The notes: generated from the letters alone by a model not told the origin. A stretch of 22,120 nucleotides of DNA from CAZUSO01 sp964622775 (GCA_964622775.1 CAZUSO010000049.1:1-22120); one strand, 5' to 3'. Counted from the first letter of the stretch, positions 1-7,547 are shown. Numbers and translations: made by a program.

Positions 1-154
1 ATTTGGCTGCAAAGGTGCAATGTTATTTTCAAAATGAAAATTATGAATACGATAAAGTTAATGGAGAGTTGAGAATTCAAAATCCATAATCCGTAATTCG
101 TAATTCTTTTTCCGGCGCGCATAAATCTTTATAGTACTTATGATTTCTCCTCAT
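1..154. other. Left-edge intergenic sequence
   Basis: This AT-rich stretch lies downstream of the minus-strand S41 peptidase gene. It contains a partial direct repetition of 'aatccgtaattc'-like words around positions 77-105 and no credible coding frame. No clear terminator hairpin was found after the peptidase stop. Confidence 0.4.
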
Positions 155-1828
155 TTATTTTTCATCATTTGCGTATTTTATTGCCCGTTCAAGCACTTCA
201 TCCCGCCCGTCCATTAGCCCTTGTAATGTTGGTTTTGTGTAAATATCAGGAATTACTCCTATTCTTTGAAATTGACTGCCATCAGCCTGGGTTATCCCCA
301 GAATTGTTATAACAATAGTATAACCTCCGGGTAGCTTAATGAATTTAGAATTGCCATTTGTTCCCGCCGTCTGGCTTCCAATTATGGTAACATTGGGAAA
401 AGTCTTAAATATCAGCCCGTCTGTTTCCCCACCACTTTGTGTATATTCATCAACAAGAAGTATAAGTTTGCCTTTGTAATAAGTTTGCTTCTGATGCAGT
501 CCTGCAAATGATGTTTCTGGATATCTTTTTCCCGGCAATGTTTCTGAGGGAAAAAAGAATCGGGCAAACGGAGTTCTTTTATCTGAAAAATATTTTGAAT
601 AAATTCGATAATGAATTGCCCCGCCTGCTCTGTTATCGTAAATAATCGCCTTACAATTGCGCATCTTCTTCAGTACCGCTTTAAATTCCTTTTCACTATA
701 ATCGACCCCGGAATGTATATACCCGATATCTTTATTGATCAATCTCCACCTGTTTTTTTCACGGCTTATTGCCGTAGCTATTGGCTCCAACACTTTATAT
801 GTAAAGCACTTTACTTCCGTCAATATCTTTTCGCCATGTCTGTCAATACTTAATGTAACGATGCTGTCGCGGCTAACATTAAGTTTCAGGGCTATATTTT
901 TATAAAGTGCGGATTCGTTTGAAGCAGTTACATAATTTGAAAAAGAATCAATAAGCGTTTTTACAGAGTGGGAATTTATCGCTTCTATTATATCCCCATT
1001 CTGTACATTATAAGCATTGGGAATCTCATTACCATAAAGGTCAGTAGTAGCAACAACCTTTCCTTCCACAATCCGTAACCTGACCGGTATGATGAATTTA
1101 CCCCAAAAGGAATACGACCGGTTGAACAAACCATCCAAATGGGTATCAGGAATTCCTTTGGTCATTTTGGCTATCGCCAAAAAATACTCTTCTTTATTTT
1201 TCGCCGAAATAAACATGGGCAGTACCTCCCGGAGCGTTTGTTCCCAGGGTTTATCCAATAAATGCTTGTAAGGATAATAATAGCAGATAATATTCCAATA
1301 CCGCGCTATGGCTAACAGGCGACCTTCTAATGGTGGATATGGATATTCAAGCCAGGGATCTTCTTCAGGAAAATCGGGAATAAGCTGATTATATAGTATA
1401 TATTTATTACGTAAAGTATAATAGCGATTAGGTGTTTCTATCAATTTTTCCTTAAAACTATCGTTTCTTTCTAAAGTTGAATTATGAAGAACATCAATTG
1501 CAACAGAGTCAATAAACTGCTTGTCTGTTTCGCTTCGCTGCATCATGCCAGAAGGTTTGCAAACAGCGTTGAGTGAATCGGCCCAGCCGGCAAAAAAGGT
1601 GGATAGTGCGGCACTATCTTCGATTGTAAAGACCTTTTGATATCGCTTTATAAATTCTGCATCCCAGTCTGTATGTTCATCATGAGCGACCGGATGATAA
1701 TACTTCAAAAAACCCCATACTTTTATTAAAGTTATTAGTTGTTGATTATTGCTTATAAGCTGTTGCCCATAGCTAAAATTTAAATTTAAACATAAGCATA
1801 GCAACAATAGTATTTTTAGAACATGCAT
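155..1828 (-). CDS. Secreted S41 family peptidase (tricorn/C-terminal-processing-like)
   Basis: This is a 557-residue protein with an N-terminal signal peptide (a run of Leu and Cys in residues 4-14, likely cleaved near SYGQQ), so it should act in the periplasm or at the outer surface. The C-terminal half is an S41 peptidase fold. It shows a PDZ-like stretch around residues 240-330 and the catalytic-serine region DEYTQSGGETDGL, with Ser near residue 465, followed by IIGSQTAGTNGN. The Lys of classic CtpA enzymes is not evident after the serine, which fits the tricorn-like S41 branch using Ser/His/Glu. The N-terminal ~200 residues are specific to Bacteroidota S41 proteins and I cannot assign a function to them. 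The start is the first ATG and gives an intact signal sequence. The gene stands alone, with no partner in the same orientation close by. Substrate unknown. Family call fairly sure. Confidence 0.85.
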   Translation of the reverse strand: MHVLKILLLLCLCLNLNFSYGQQLISNNQQLITLIKVWGFLKYYHPVAHDEHTDWDAEFIKRYQKVFTIEDSAALSTFFAGWADSLNAVCKPSGMMQRSETDKQFIDSVAIDVLHNSTLERNDSFKEKLIETPNRYYTLRNKYILYNQLIPDFPEEDPWLEYPYPPLEGRLLAIARYWNIICYYYPYKHLLDKPWEQTLREVLPMFISAKNKEEYFLAIAKMTKGIPDTHLDGLFNRSYSFWGKFIIPVRLRIVEGKVVATTDLYGNEIPNAYNVQNGDIIEAINSHSVKTLIDSFSNYVTASNESALYKNIALKLNVSRDSIVTLSIDRHGEKILTEVKCFTYKVLEPIATAISREKNRWRLINKDIGYIHSGVDYSEKEFKAVLKKMRNCKAIIYDNRAGGAIHYRIYSKYFSDKRTPFARFFFPSETLPGKRYPETSFAGLHQKQTYYKGKLILLVDEYTQSGGETDGLIFKTFPNVTIIGSQTAGTNGNSKFIKLPGGYTIVITILGITQADGSQFQRIGVIPDIYTKPTLQGLMDGRDEVLERAIKYANDEK

Positions 1829-2069
1829 TTGAAAAGTATTAAAGTTAAAATTCCTGAATATTATACATACTTCTTTTAATCGTTAGTTAGCTTACAAATA
1901 AACCGTATTATTAATTTCATTGTTATCCGTTAATTAAAATATAGCCAGTTATATTTTATGATATGGTAGTAGAAAATTTAGCAATAAAAATGACCATTAC
2001 TCCACAAACAATTATTAAGGATGTGTTTAAAATTATTGGCATTGTTAAATTCATATAGCTTGGGGAAAG

Positions 2070-2096
2070 TTTGCCAACTTTTTAAAAATTGGCAAA
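2070..2096. repeat. Near-perfect inverted repeat
   Basis: The arms TTTGCCAA (2070-2077) and TTGGCAAA (2089-2096) enclose a C followed by TTTTTAAAAA, itself self-complementary. The whole 27-base stretch folds back on itself with a single bulged C. It could be a dimeric-repressor operator or a transcript-ending hairpin. It has no T-tract outside the arms, which argues against a standard intrinsic terminator. Confidence 0.6.
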
Positions 2097-2142
2097 ATTA
2101 AAAATCAATGTAAAATACATTTCAATCATATTTAAACCAAAA

Positions 2143-2161
2143 TAAACCTATTTTAGGTTTA
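2143..2161. repeat. 8-bp-arm palindrome
   Basis: TAAACCTA (2143-2150) is the exact reverse complement of TAGGTTTA (2154-2161), with a TTT spacer. It lies about 47 bases from the inverted repeat at 2070-2096. Function unknown; operator or RNA hairpin are both possible. Confidence 0.55.
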
Positions 2162-2268
2162 ACAATATCAAATTATTTTTATCAATTATAGTTTCTATAA
2201 TTAGCTTCGGTTCGTGGATAAAAACAGAGTCTCAATGCTGTAATGGATGATGCACAAAGCACTGTCAA

Positions 2269-2868
2269 TCAACCTCCTTTCCACCGGCCAGGAACAGTAT
2301 TGATAATTTCTACCGCAGCATCCAGCCGGTCAGCGTCAATGCCATTCACTACGGCAAAAGGCAGGCCGGAAGCGGAAAGCGTTTCCTGGTAAACTTTGAA
2401 AAAATATTCCCGCATAGCAGGATCAGGGTGTTCCCGAAGGGAATCCGGAGTCCAGGGCATATCTATATTACACAGCAGAAAAAGGTCATAATAGCGTTTC
2501 GCGATCTCCTGCAGGATCCAGGGATGGCAGCGGCCATATTTATATTCGCTCCAGACTTTGATAACATATAAGCCGGTATCGCAGATCAGCAGTCCCTTTC
2601 GGGCGTTCCGGGCAATAGCATCTTCTCTTTCCATTTGTCCCCGGGCAATCGCCAATAAATCCTCCTCCCGGTATTTGCGGTTCAATCCGGCTAAATATTC
2701 GCGGGCAAATTCCGGTACCCAAACCGTATCATAATGCGCCGCAAGCTGTTGTGCTAAGGTACTTTTCCCGGTTGACTCCGGGCCTGTTACCACGATTTTT
2801 TTGAGTATTTGCTGATTCAACCTGCAATCATTTTTTTGAATAATCCGGTTCCTTTTTCTGAGGTACAT
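2269..2868 (-). CDS. NadR-like AAA/P-loop kinase (nicotinamide riboside kinase-like)
   Basis: This is a 199-residue P-loop protein. A Walker A motif GPESTGKST lies near residues 29-37, followed by VPEFAREYL, both hallmarks of the ribosylnicotinamide kinase domain of NadR. Later features (CDTGLYVIKVW, then DLFLLCNIDMPWTPDSLREHP) match the same family. The likely reaction is ATP-dependent phosphorylation of nicotinamide riboside to NMN for NAD salvage, in the cytoplasm. There is no DNA-binding or adenylyltransferase domain, so it is the kinase module alone. I chose the ATG at 2868 because the frame upstream offers only a TTG (2919), and because a TAnnTTTG element at 2888-2881 would start transcription just before 2868, leaving a leader of roughly 8 bases. 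A still later start nearer the Walker A is possible. Family confident; exact substrate inferred. Confidence 0.8.
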   Translation of the reverse strand: MYLRKRNRIIQKNDCRLNQQILKKIVVTGPESTGKSTLAQQLAAHYDTVWVPEFAREYLAGLNRKYREEDLLAIARGQMEREDAIARNARKGLLICDTGLYVIKVWSEYKYGRCHPWILQEIAKRYYDLFLLCNIDMPWTPDSLREHPDPAMREYFFKVYQETLSASGLPFAVVNGIDADRLDAAVEIINTVPGRWKGG

Positions 2869-2872
2869 GGAA

Positions 2873-2880
2873 TAACTTTG
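2873..2880 (+). promoter_or_regulatory. -7 promoter element for the CtpA-type protease gene
   Basis: TAACTTTG matches the Bacteroidota sigma-ABfr -7 consensus TAnnTTTG exactly. It lies 52 bases before the plus-strand ATG at 2932. No TTTG stands at the expected -33 distance, only a T-rich run (2853-2857). Confidence 0.6.
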
Positions 2881-2888
2881 CAAACCTA
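2881..2888 (-). promoter_or_regulatory. -7 promoter element for the NadR-like kinase gene
   Basis: Read on the minus strand this is TAGGTTTG, a full match to TAnnTTTG. It abuts the plus-strand -7 element at 2873-2880, so one RNA polymerase bound here would exclude the other. Transcription would begin about 2877, just before the ATG at 2868. Confidence 0.6.
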
Positions 2889-2931
2889 TTTTACCTTCAT
2901 GAAATAAAAAAGAAAACAATAACTTTATTCA

Positions 2932-4611
2932 ATGAAACGACCATACCTCCAAACCTATATGGCGCTGGCGCTATTAATGACAACTGGTTTCCGGCTCAGC
3001 GCCCAGTCCGGCGATGCAACTGACAAATATTTTGAGATTTCCAAAAACCTGGAGATTTATACGAATTTATTTAAGGAGCTCAATATCTATTATGTGGATC
3101 CCATAGAGCCCGGGAATATGATGAAAACCGGTGTGGACGCTATGCTGAAGGGACTGGATCCTTACACGAATTTCATTACCGAAGCCGAGATCGAGGATTT
3201 TGAATTTCAGACCAGCGGACGTTATGGCGGCATCGGAACCGGTATCCGCATTGACAGGGACAGCAATATCGTGGTTGCGGATCCTATCGAAAACAGCCCC
3301 GTGGACAAATCCGGCATCAGGGCGGGCGACATCATTGTGTCCATTGACGGTAATAATTTAAAAGGAAAAACGGAAGAGCAGTTCAGCCCCTTACTGAAAG
3401 GGTCCGCCGGCACGTCCATCACGATGGTAGTGCAAAATCCGGTTACAGGAAAACAAACAACGCATACTATTAAGCGGGAAGAAATCAGCATTTCCAGTGT
3501 GCCTTATTTTACTTTGCTGGGAAAGAATAAAGATATTGCTTATGCCTCGCTAACCCAGTTTACACAGAATTGCAGCCGCGATTTAATGAAGGCATTAGAC
3601 AGCATGAAGGCGCAAAAGGAGAACCTGAAGGGTATTGTGTTAGATTTAAGGGGAAATCCCGGAGGTTTGCTGAACGAGGCGGTTTCTATCTGCAACTTAT
3701 TTGTGGATCGCGGACAATTAGTGGTAAGCACTAAGGGTAAAAATGACGACTGGAACAAAGAATTCCGTACAAATGCTACGGTTTGGGATGCCGACATTCC
3801 GCTGACGGTTCTGGTCAATCACGGTTCGGCATCAGCAAGTGAAATCGTTTCCGGAACTATGCAGGATCTGGACCGTGGGGTTATCATCGGCACCCGTTCT
3901 TATGGGAAAGGCCTGGTGCAGATAGTCCGCCCATTAGGCTATAACACGCAATTGAAGGTCACCACCGCAAAGTATTACACGCCCAGCGGACGCTGCATCC
4001 AGGTGATTGACTACTCCCACCGGAACGAGGATGGCAGCGTATCTTCCGTGCCGGATTCTTTGAAAAAATCTTTTAAAACGAAAAATGGTCGCCTGGTATA
4101 TGACGGAGGCGGCATTGAGCCGGATATCAAGACGGAAGATGTGGAGCTAAGCAATATCCTCCAGTCTTTATTAGCCAAAGGGTATATATTCGATTATGCG
4201 ACCAGATACTATTACGATCATCCGCAAATTGCGCCTGCACAGGATTTCCGGCTGACTGATGCAGAATTTAGCGCCTTTGTAAACTGGCTGGGCTCCAAAG
4301 ACTACTCCTACCAGACTGCAAGCGAAAAAAAATTACAGGAGCTGAAAGAGCTGGCAGAAGCTGATAGCAATTTTACAAAAATCCGCACAGAATACAATGC
4401 CTTAGCAGCAAAGCTGGCTCATGACAAAAAGCAGGATATTGAAAAACATGCGGCAGAAGTGAGCCGGGTGCTGGCCGGAGAAATTGCCAGCCGGTATTAC
4501 TATCAAAAAGGCCGCGTAGTTAACCGGCTGTATAATGGGGACAGTGATATCCGGCAGGCGCTTTCGTTGTTGGATTCCGGGGATGCCCGCTATGAGGATG
4601 TGTTGAAATAA
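2932..4611 (+). CDS. S41 family C-terminal processing peptidase (CtpA/Prc type)
   Basis: This is a 559-residue periplasmic serine protease. The order is: signal peptide (residues 1-24, ending RLSAQ); helical N-domain with DPYTNFI; PDZ domain about residues 85-180 (GGIGTGIRI, SGIRAGDIIVSIDG); protease core with LDLRGNPGGLL. The catalytic Ser lies in GSASASEIV (about Ser301) and the catalytic Lys in RSYGKGLVQ (about Lys326). The Ser-to-Lys spacing of 25 equals that of E. coli Prc, so both catalytic residues are present. The C-terminal 170 residues are a helical extension common in Bacteroidota homologues. It probably trims or degrades envelope proteins. It is divergent from the NadR-like kinase gene and shares its promoter region; no operon partner follows. 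Confidence 0.92.
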   Translation: MKRPYLQTYMALALLMTTGFRLSAQSGDATDKYFEISKNLEIYTNLFKELNIYYVDPIEPGNMMKTGVDAMLKGLDPYTNFITEAEIEDFEFQTSGRYGGIGTGIRIDRDSNIVVADPIENSPVDKSGIRAGDIIVSIDGNNLKGKTEEQFSPLLKGSAGTSITMVVQNPVTGKQTTHTIKREEISISSVPYFTLLGKNKDIAYASLTQFTQNCSRDLMKALDSMKAQKENLKGIVLDLRGNPGGLLNEAVSICNLFVDRGQLVVSTKGKNDDWNKEFRTNATVWDADIPLTVLVNHGSASASEIVSGTMQDLDRGVIIGTRSYGKGLVQIVRPLGYNTQLKVTTAKYYTPSGRCIQVIDYSHRNEDGSVSSVPDSLKKSFKTKNGRLVYDGGGIEPDIKTEDVELSNILQSLLAKGYIFDYATRYYYDHPQIAPAQDFRLTDAEFSAFVNWLGSKDYSYQTASEKKLQELKELAEADSNFTKIRTEYNALAAKLAHDKKQDIEKHAAEVSRVLAGEIASRYYYQKGRVVNRLYNGDSDIRQALSLLDSGDARYEDVLK

Positions 4612-4649
4612 ACATGGTTTTTTTTCGCACAAAGAGCGTGATTTTTTTA

Positions 4650-4694
4650 TGGGTCAAAACCCGTTTCAATTGATAATATACCGGATGATGAGGA
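4650..4694. repeat. Partial upstream copy of the 4708-4788 hairpin element
   Basis: TGGGTCAAAACCCG (4650-4663) pairs as TGGGT/ACCCG around CAAA, followed by TTTCAATTGATAATATACCGGATGATGAGG. The 4710 copy has the same layout with scattered changes. In the first hairpin the pairing is kept by a wobble. The copy stops after the first half of the second hairpin. Confidence 0.65.
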
Positions 4695-4707
4695 TGGATT
4701 TTTTTTA

Positions 4708-4788
4708 AAATGGGTTAAAACCCATTTCTATTGATAACATCCGGGATGATCCGGACTGTATCAATTGCCACCGGCTTTTAGCCTGTGG
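4708..4788. repeat. Three-hairpin intergenic repeat element
   Basis: Hairpin 1 is a perfect 8-bp stem AAATGGGT/ACCCATTT (4708-4727) with loop TAAA. Hairpin 2 has outer arms ATTGATA (4730-4736) and TATCAAT (4759-4765) and inner CCGG/CCGG. Hairpin 3 is CCAC-GGCT/AGCC-GTGG with loop TTT (4768-4788). The first hairpin and half of the second are duplicated just upstream at 4650. The look is that of a dispersed, non-coding palindromic element; whether it recurs elsewhere in the genome cannot be seen here. Confidence 0.6.
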
Positions 4789-4897
4789 AAAAAATGGCAG
4801 GATTTTTAAAAATGTTTTTTGTGCAATAAACCGGTTATTTTTCTTTAGAAGACAGTAGCTGGAGCTGCTTACAGTAGGACAACAACGAGAGATAAGG

Positions 4898-4955
4898 CTT
4901 GATGCAGGGTTGTTTTTTCTTGAGCAGTACATGTTCGCAGCAACCCTGCATCAAG
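4898..4955. repeat. 15-bp perfect inverted repeat with 28-nt spacer
   Basis: CTTGATGCAGGGTTG (4898-4912) is the exact reverse complement of 4941-4955. The spacer contains GAGCA/TGTTC, which can form a further 5-bp stem with one wobble. An RNA from either strand would fold into a strong stem. There is no T-tract after either arm, so a simple terminator is unlikely; a small structured RNA or the remnant of a mobile element end are alternatives. Confidence 0.75.
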
Positions 4956-5036
4956 GTCGCTGCCCAAGGTCATGAACGACATTATTCATCAGCAGTATTA
5001 AACTGCTTTCAATAAAAATATGAAAATAATAAGAAA

Positions 5037-5252
5037 TTATATGCTGCCTTTATTTTTACGGTACCAGATAAATCCCACGGTACCGATAAAAACCAATGGT
5101 ATGGCAGCCAGGTAAATAATGCCGTTGTTGAGGCCGGTAGCGCTTTCGTTGCCCATACCTTCTACGGTCCGGCTGCATAAGGAACAGCCCTGAGCCAATG
5201 CCCTTCCGGTAAAACCGGCAAAAAGAATCAGCAGCAAGATTATTTTTTTCAT
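5037..5252 (-). CDS. Small single-pass membrane protein with exported CxxC motif
   Basis: This is a 71-residue protein with a signal-like N-terminus (KKIILLLILFAGFTGRALAQ), then GCSLCSR with a CxxC at residues 23 and 26, a glycine-rich linker, and a transmembrane helix at about residues 45-63 followed by a basic tail (YRKNKGS). The expected topology is a short periplasmic domain with two cysteines anchored by a C-terminal helix, the tail in the cytoplasm. The cysteines could bind metal or cycle between thiol and disulfide. I do not recognise a named family. An ATG further upstream (5399) would overlap metF deeply and lose the signal peptide, so the ATG at 5252 is preferred. It follows metF by 35 bases in the same direction and is probably co-transcribed. 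Confidence 0.7.
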   Translation of the reverse strand: MKKIILLLILFAGFTGRALAQGCSLCSRTVEGMGNESATGLNNGIIYLAAIPLVFIGTVGFIWYRKNKGSI

Positions 5253-5287
5253 CAGCGCAAAATTACCATAAAAATCAATTGGGAACT

Positions 5288-6241
5288 TTATAAAATCGCC
5301 TTCACCACATTTTGCACGATCTCCGGTTTTCCCAGGGTGTAAAAATGAAGCACCGGTACATTCAGGGCAATCAGGTCTTTGCATTGTGCAATCAGCCATT
5401 CAGTGCCCACCAGGCTTACATCATCATTGTTTTTGCAACGCATAATTTCTTTAGTCAGATCATCGGGAATATCAATATGAAAGATGCCCGGCAGCAAGGT
5501 GAGCTGTTTCGGGGAGGAAATGGGCTTCAGGCCCGCAATCACGGGCGCATTAATTCCGGCTGTACGGCAACCAGCCACAAAATCATAGTATTTATTATTG
5601 TTGAAAAACATTTGCGTGGCAATATATTCTGCACCGCTGTCGATCTTTTCTTTCAGGTAATGAACATCAAAATCCTTGTTGGGCGATTCAAAATGTTTTT
5701 CCGGGTAACCGGCAACGCCAATGCAAAAATCCGTTTTGCCGCCGTCCATGATATCCTCTTCAAGATAACGACCCCGGTTCAGGCCAATGATTTGCTCCAC
5801 TAATTCCCTTGCATGGCGATGACCCTGTGGATGAGGTGTAAAAGATTTTTCATTCGCCGGAGCATCACCCCGAAGCGCCAGCACATTATTGATGCCGAGA
5901 AAATGCAAATCGATCAGGGCATTTTCCGTTTCTTCTTTCGAGAACCCGCCGCAAATCAGATGCGGCACGGCATCCACCTGGTATTTATTGCGAATGGCTG
6001 CGCAAATACCGACAGTGCCGGGACGTTTGCGGATTTCCACACGATCAAAAGTGCCGTCCGGCCTTCTTTTGAAGATCTGCTCCGCCCGATGATAAGTGAC
6101 ATTGATGAAAGCCGGATTAAACTCCATCAGCGGATCCAGGATTTGATAAATGCTGTCAATGGTTTTACCCTTTACGGGGGGTAATATCTCGAAAGAGATC
6201 AGCGGGCGGCTCGCCTGCGCAATATGCTCGGTTACTTTCAT
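5288..6241 (-). CDS. metF: 5,10-methylenetetrahydrofolate reductase
   Basis: This 317-residue TIM-barrel flavoenzyme reduces 5,10-methylene-THF to 5-methyl-THF, the methyl donor for methionine synthesis, in the cytoplasm. The sequence opens with the family motif SFEILPP, whose Glu18 corresponds to the catalytic Glu28 of E. coli MetF. NVTYH, the FAD-contacting ALRGDAP (about residues 122-128), GVAGYPEKH and the ATQMFF motif all follow in the normal order. The length is close to E. coli MetF (296), with a slightly longer C-terminus. It sits 72 bases downstream of the carB half-gene and 35 upstream of the small CxxC protein gene. I looked for a SAM riboswitch in the short gap upstream and saw no room for one, so regulation is probably from the promoter before carB or elsewhere. 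Confidence 0.96.
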   Translation of the reverse strand: MKVTEHIAQASRPLISFEILPPVKGKTIDSIYQILDPLMEFNPAFINVTYHRAEQIFKRRPDGTFDRVEIRKRPGTVGICAAIRNKYQVDAVPHLICGGFSKEETENALIDLHFLGINNVLALRGDAPANEKSFTPHPQGHRHARELVEQIIGLNRGRYLEEDIMDGGKTDFCIGVAGYPEKHFESPNKDFDVHYLKEKIDSGAEYIATQMFFNNNKYYDFVAGCRTAGINAPVIAGLKPISSPKQLTLLPGIFHIDIPDDLTKEIMRCKNNDDVSLVGTEWLIAQCKDLIALNVPVLHFYTLGKPEIVQNVVKAIL

Positions 6242-6313
6242 AACAGTGTTTAGACAGGATTGTTTTTTGTGTAGACAGCGGACGGAATCCGGATACGGAA
6301 AATGCCCGTTTTT

Positions 6314-7495
6314 TTATTTGCTCAGGTGCATGCTGCGTTCTCTGTAAAGCTGCCTGAACCAGGGGTCACGCAAATCTTTTATAAAACGGATAGCTTCTCC
6401 GGTACTTTTCATTTCAGGGCCCAGTTCCTTATTGACATTCGGGAATTTGTTGAAGCTGAAAACGGGTTCTTTCACTGCAAACCCCTTTAATGTCTTTTCG
6501 ATTTTAAAATCTTTCAGCTTATGCATACCCAACATTATTTTAGTAGCGATATTCAGGTAAGGCACACCATAAGCCTTGGCAATAAACGGCGTTGTGCGGC
6601 TGGCACGCGGATTGGCTTCTATCACAAATACCTTCCCGTCTTTGATGGCATATTGAATATTAATAAGGCCTTTGATATTGAGCTCCAGCGCAATCTTTTT
6701 AGCAATATCCACCATCTCTTCCACTTCCAGATGACCAAGGTTGAATACCGGCAGCACGGAATGACTGTCGCCGCTGTGAATACCGGCGGGCTCTATATGT
6801 TCCATGATACCCATGATATGAACCTCCTCACCATCACAGATTGCATCAATTTCGGCTTCCTGGCAGCGATCCAGGAAGTGATCAATCAGTATTTTATTGC
6901 CCGGCAGGTGTTTCAGCAGACTCAACACGCTTTTCTCCAGTTCATCATCATTAATCACAATACGCATCCTCTGGCCGCCCAGCACATAAGACGGGCGCAC
7001 TAACACCGGGTAACCTACCTCATTAGCCACCTCAATGGCATCATCGGTAGAATAAGCCGTGCCGTATCTCGGATAAGGAATGCCCAGGGCTTTCAGCATA
7101 TCGCTGAAACGTCCGCGGTCTTCGGCAATATCCATATCATTAAAAGAGGTGCCGATAATTTTAATCCCGTTTTTGTGCAGCCGTTCCGCCAGCTTCAATG
7201 CGGTTTGTCCACCCAGTTGTACAATGACCCCTTCGGGTTGTTCCAGTTCGATAATTTCCCAGATATGCTCCCAGTAAACCGGTTCAAAATAAAGCTTGTC
7301 AGCAATGTCAAAATCGGTAGAGACCGTTTCCGGGTTGCAGTTGATCATGATAGCTTCATAGCCGCATTCTTTGATGGCGAGCAGTCCGTGCGTGCAGCAA
7401 TAATCAAATTCGATGCCCTGCCCTATACGGTTGGGGCCACTGCCTAATACGATAATTTTTTTTCTGTCGGAAGGTATAGATTCGTTGTGGAGCAT
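6314..7495 (-). CDS. carB: Carbamoyl-phosphate synthase large subunit, C-terminal half (split CarB)
   Basis: This 393-residue protein corresponds to only the second ATP-grasp half of CarB (about residues 555-930 of the E. coli protein), which makes carbamoyl phosphate from carbamate and ATP. Visible motifs are VLGSGPNRIGQGIEFDYCC, NPETVSTDFD, RPSYVLGGQRM, AICDGEEV, IMEHIEPAGIHSGDS and EANPRASRTTPF. The first synthetase half and the oligomerisation domain are absent, and nothing resembling them lies upstream. The C-terminal allosteric MGS domain is also missing, which I believe is usual for full-length CarB in this phylum. The N-terminus NESIPSDRKK looks like the inter-domain linker of full-length CarB, placing the split exactly at the domain border. 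The frame is intact, with its own putative promoter at 7602-7595. The other half is presumably elsewhere in the genome. Confidence 0.9.
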   Translation of the reverse strand: MLHNESIPSDRKKIIVLGSGPNRIGQGIEFDYCCTHGLLAIKECGYEAIMINCNPETVSTDFDIADKLYFEPVYWEHIWEIIELEQPEGVIVQLGGQTALKLAERLHKNGIKIIGTSFNDMDIAEDRGRFSDMLKALGIPYPRYGTAYSTDDAIEVANEVGYPVLVRPSYVLGGQRMRIVINDDELEKSVLSLLKHLPGNKILIDHFLDRCQEAEIDAICDGEEVHIMGIMEHIEPAGIHSGDSHSVLPVFNLGHLEVEEMVDIAKKIALELNIKGLINIQYAIKDGKVFVIEANPRASRTTPFIAKAYGVPYLNIATKIMLGMHKLKDFKIEKTLKGFAVKEPVFSFNKFPNVNKELGPEMKSTGEAIRFIKDLRDPWFRQLYRERSMHLSK

Positions 7496-7547
7496 TGGTT
7501 TGGTTAAATCAAAATATTTAAAATTCGCATCCGAAGGTCATGGATGA

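Larger units (their letters stand above)
1829..2268. other. AT-rich intergenic region with two strong palindromes
   Basis: There are 440 bases without a coding frame, notably richer in A+T than the flanking genes. Two inverted repeats stand out at 2070-2096 and 2143-2161 and are listed separately. The region separates two minus-strand genes, so it must hold the promoter of the S41 peptidase gene and the 3' end of the kinase transcript. I could not find a convincing TAnnTTTG element for the peptidase on the minus strand. Confidence 0.5.
4612..5036. other. Structured intergenic region between convergent genes
   Basis: The 425 bases between the plus-strand protease gene and the minus-strand CxxC protein gene hold no credible coding frame. 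They contain a hairpin element (4708-4788), a partial copy of it (4650-4694) and a long inverted repeat (4898-4955), all listed separately. T-runs at 4618-4625 and 4642-4648 follow the protease stop and may mark transcript termination. The hairpin next to them (CGC/GCG at 4626-4638) is too short to call a terminator. Confidence 0.6.

Noticed and set aside
2269..2919. Longer version of the NadR-like kinase from 2919
   Set aside because: The upstream start would be a TTG, and it lies before the likely transcription start; the ATG at 2868 is the first ATG in the frame.
4705..4932. 75-residue minus-strand frame in the ctpA-metF gap
   Set aside because: It runs through the hairpin element and one arm of the inverted repeat, so its sequence is dictated by these repeats; no protein family is recognisable.
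5037..5399. 120-residue version of the CxxC protein from the ATG at 5399
   Set aside because: It would overlap metF by more than 100 bases and bury the signal peptide inside the protein.
6242..6313. Possible SAM riboswitch before metF
   Set aside because: The gap is only 72 bases and shows no multi-helix fold or expression platform.
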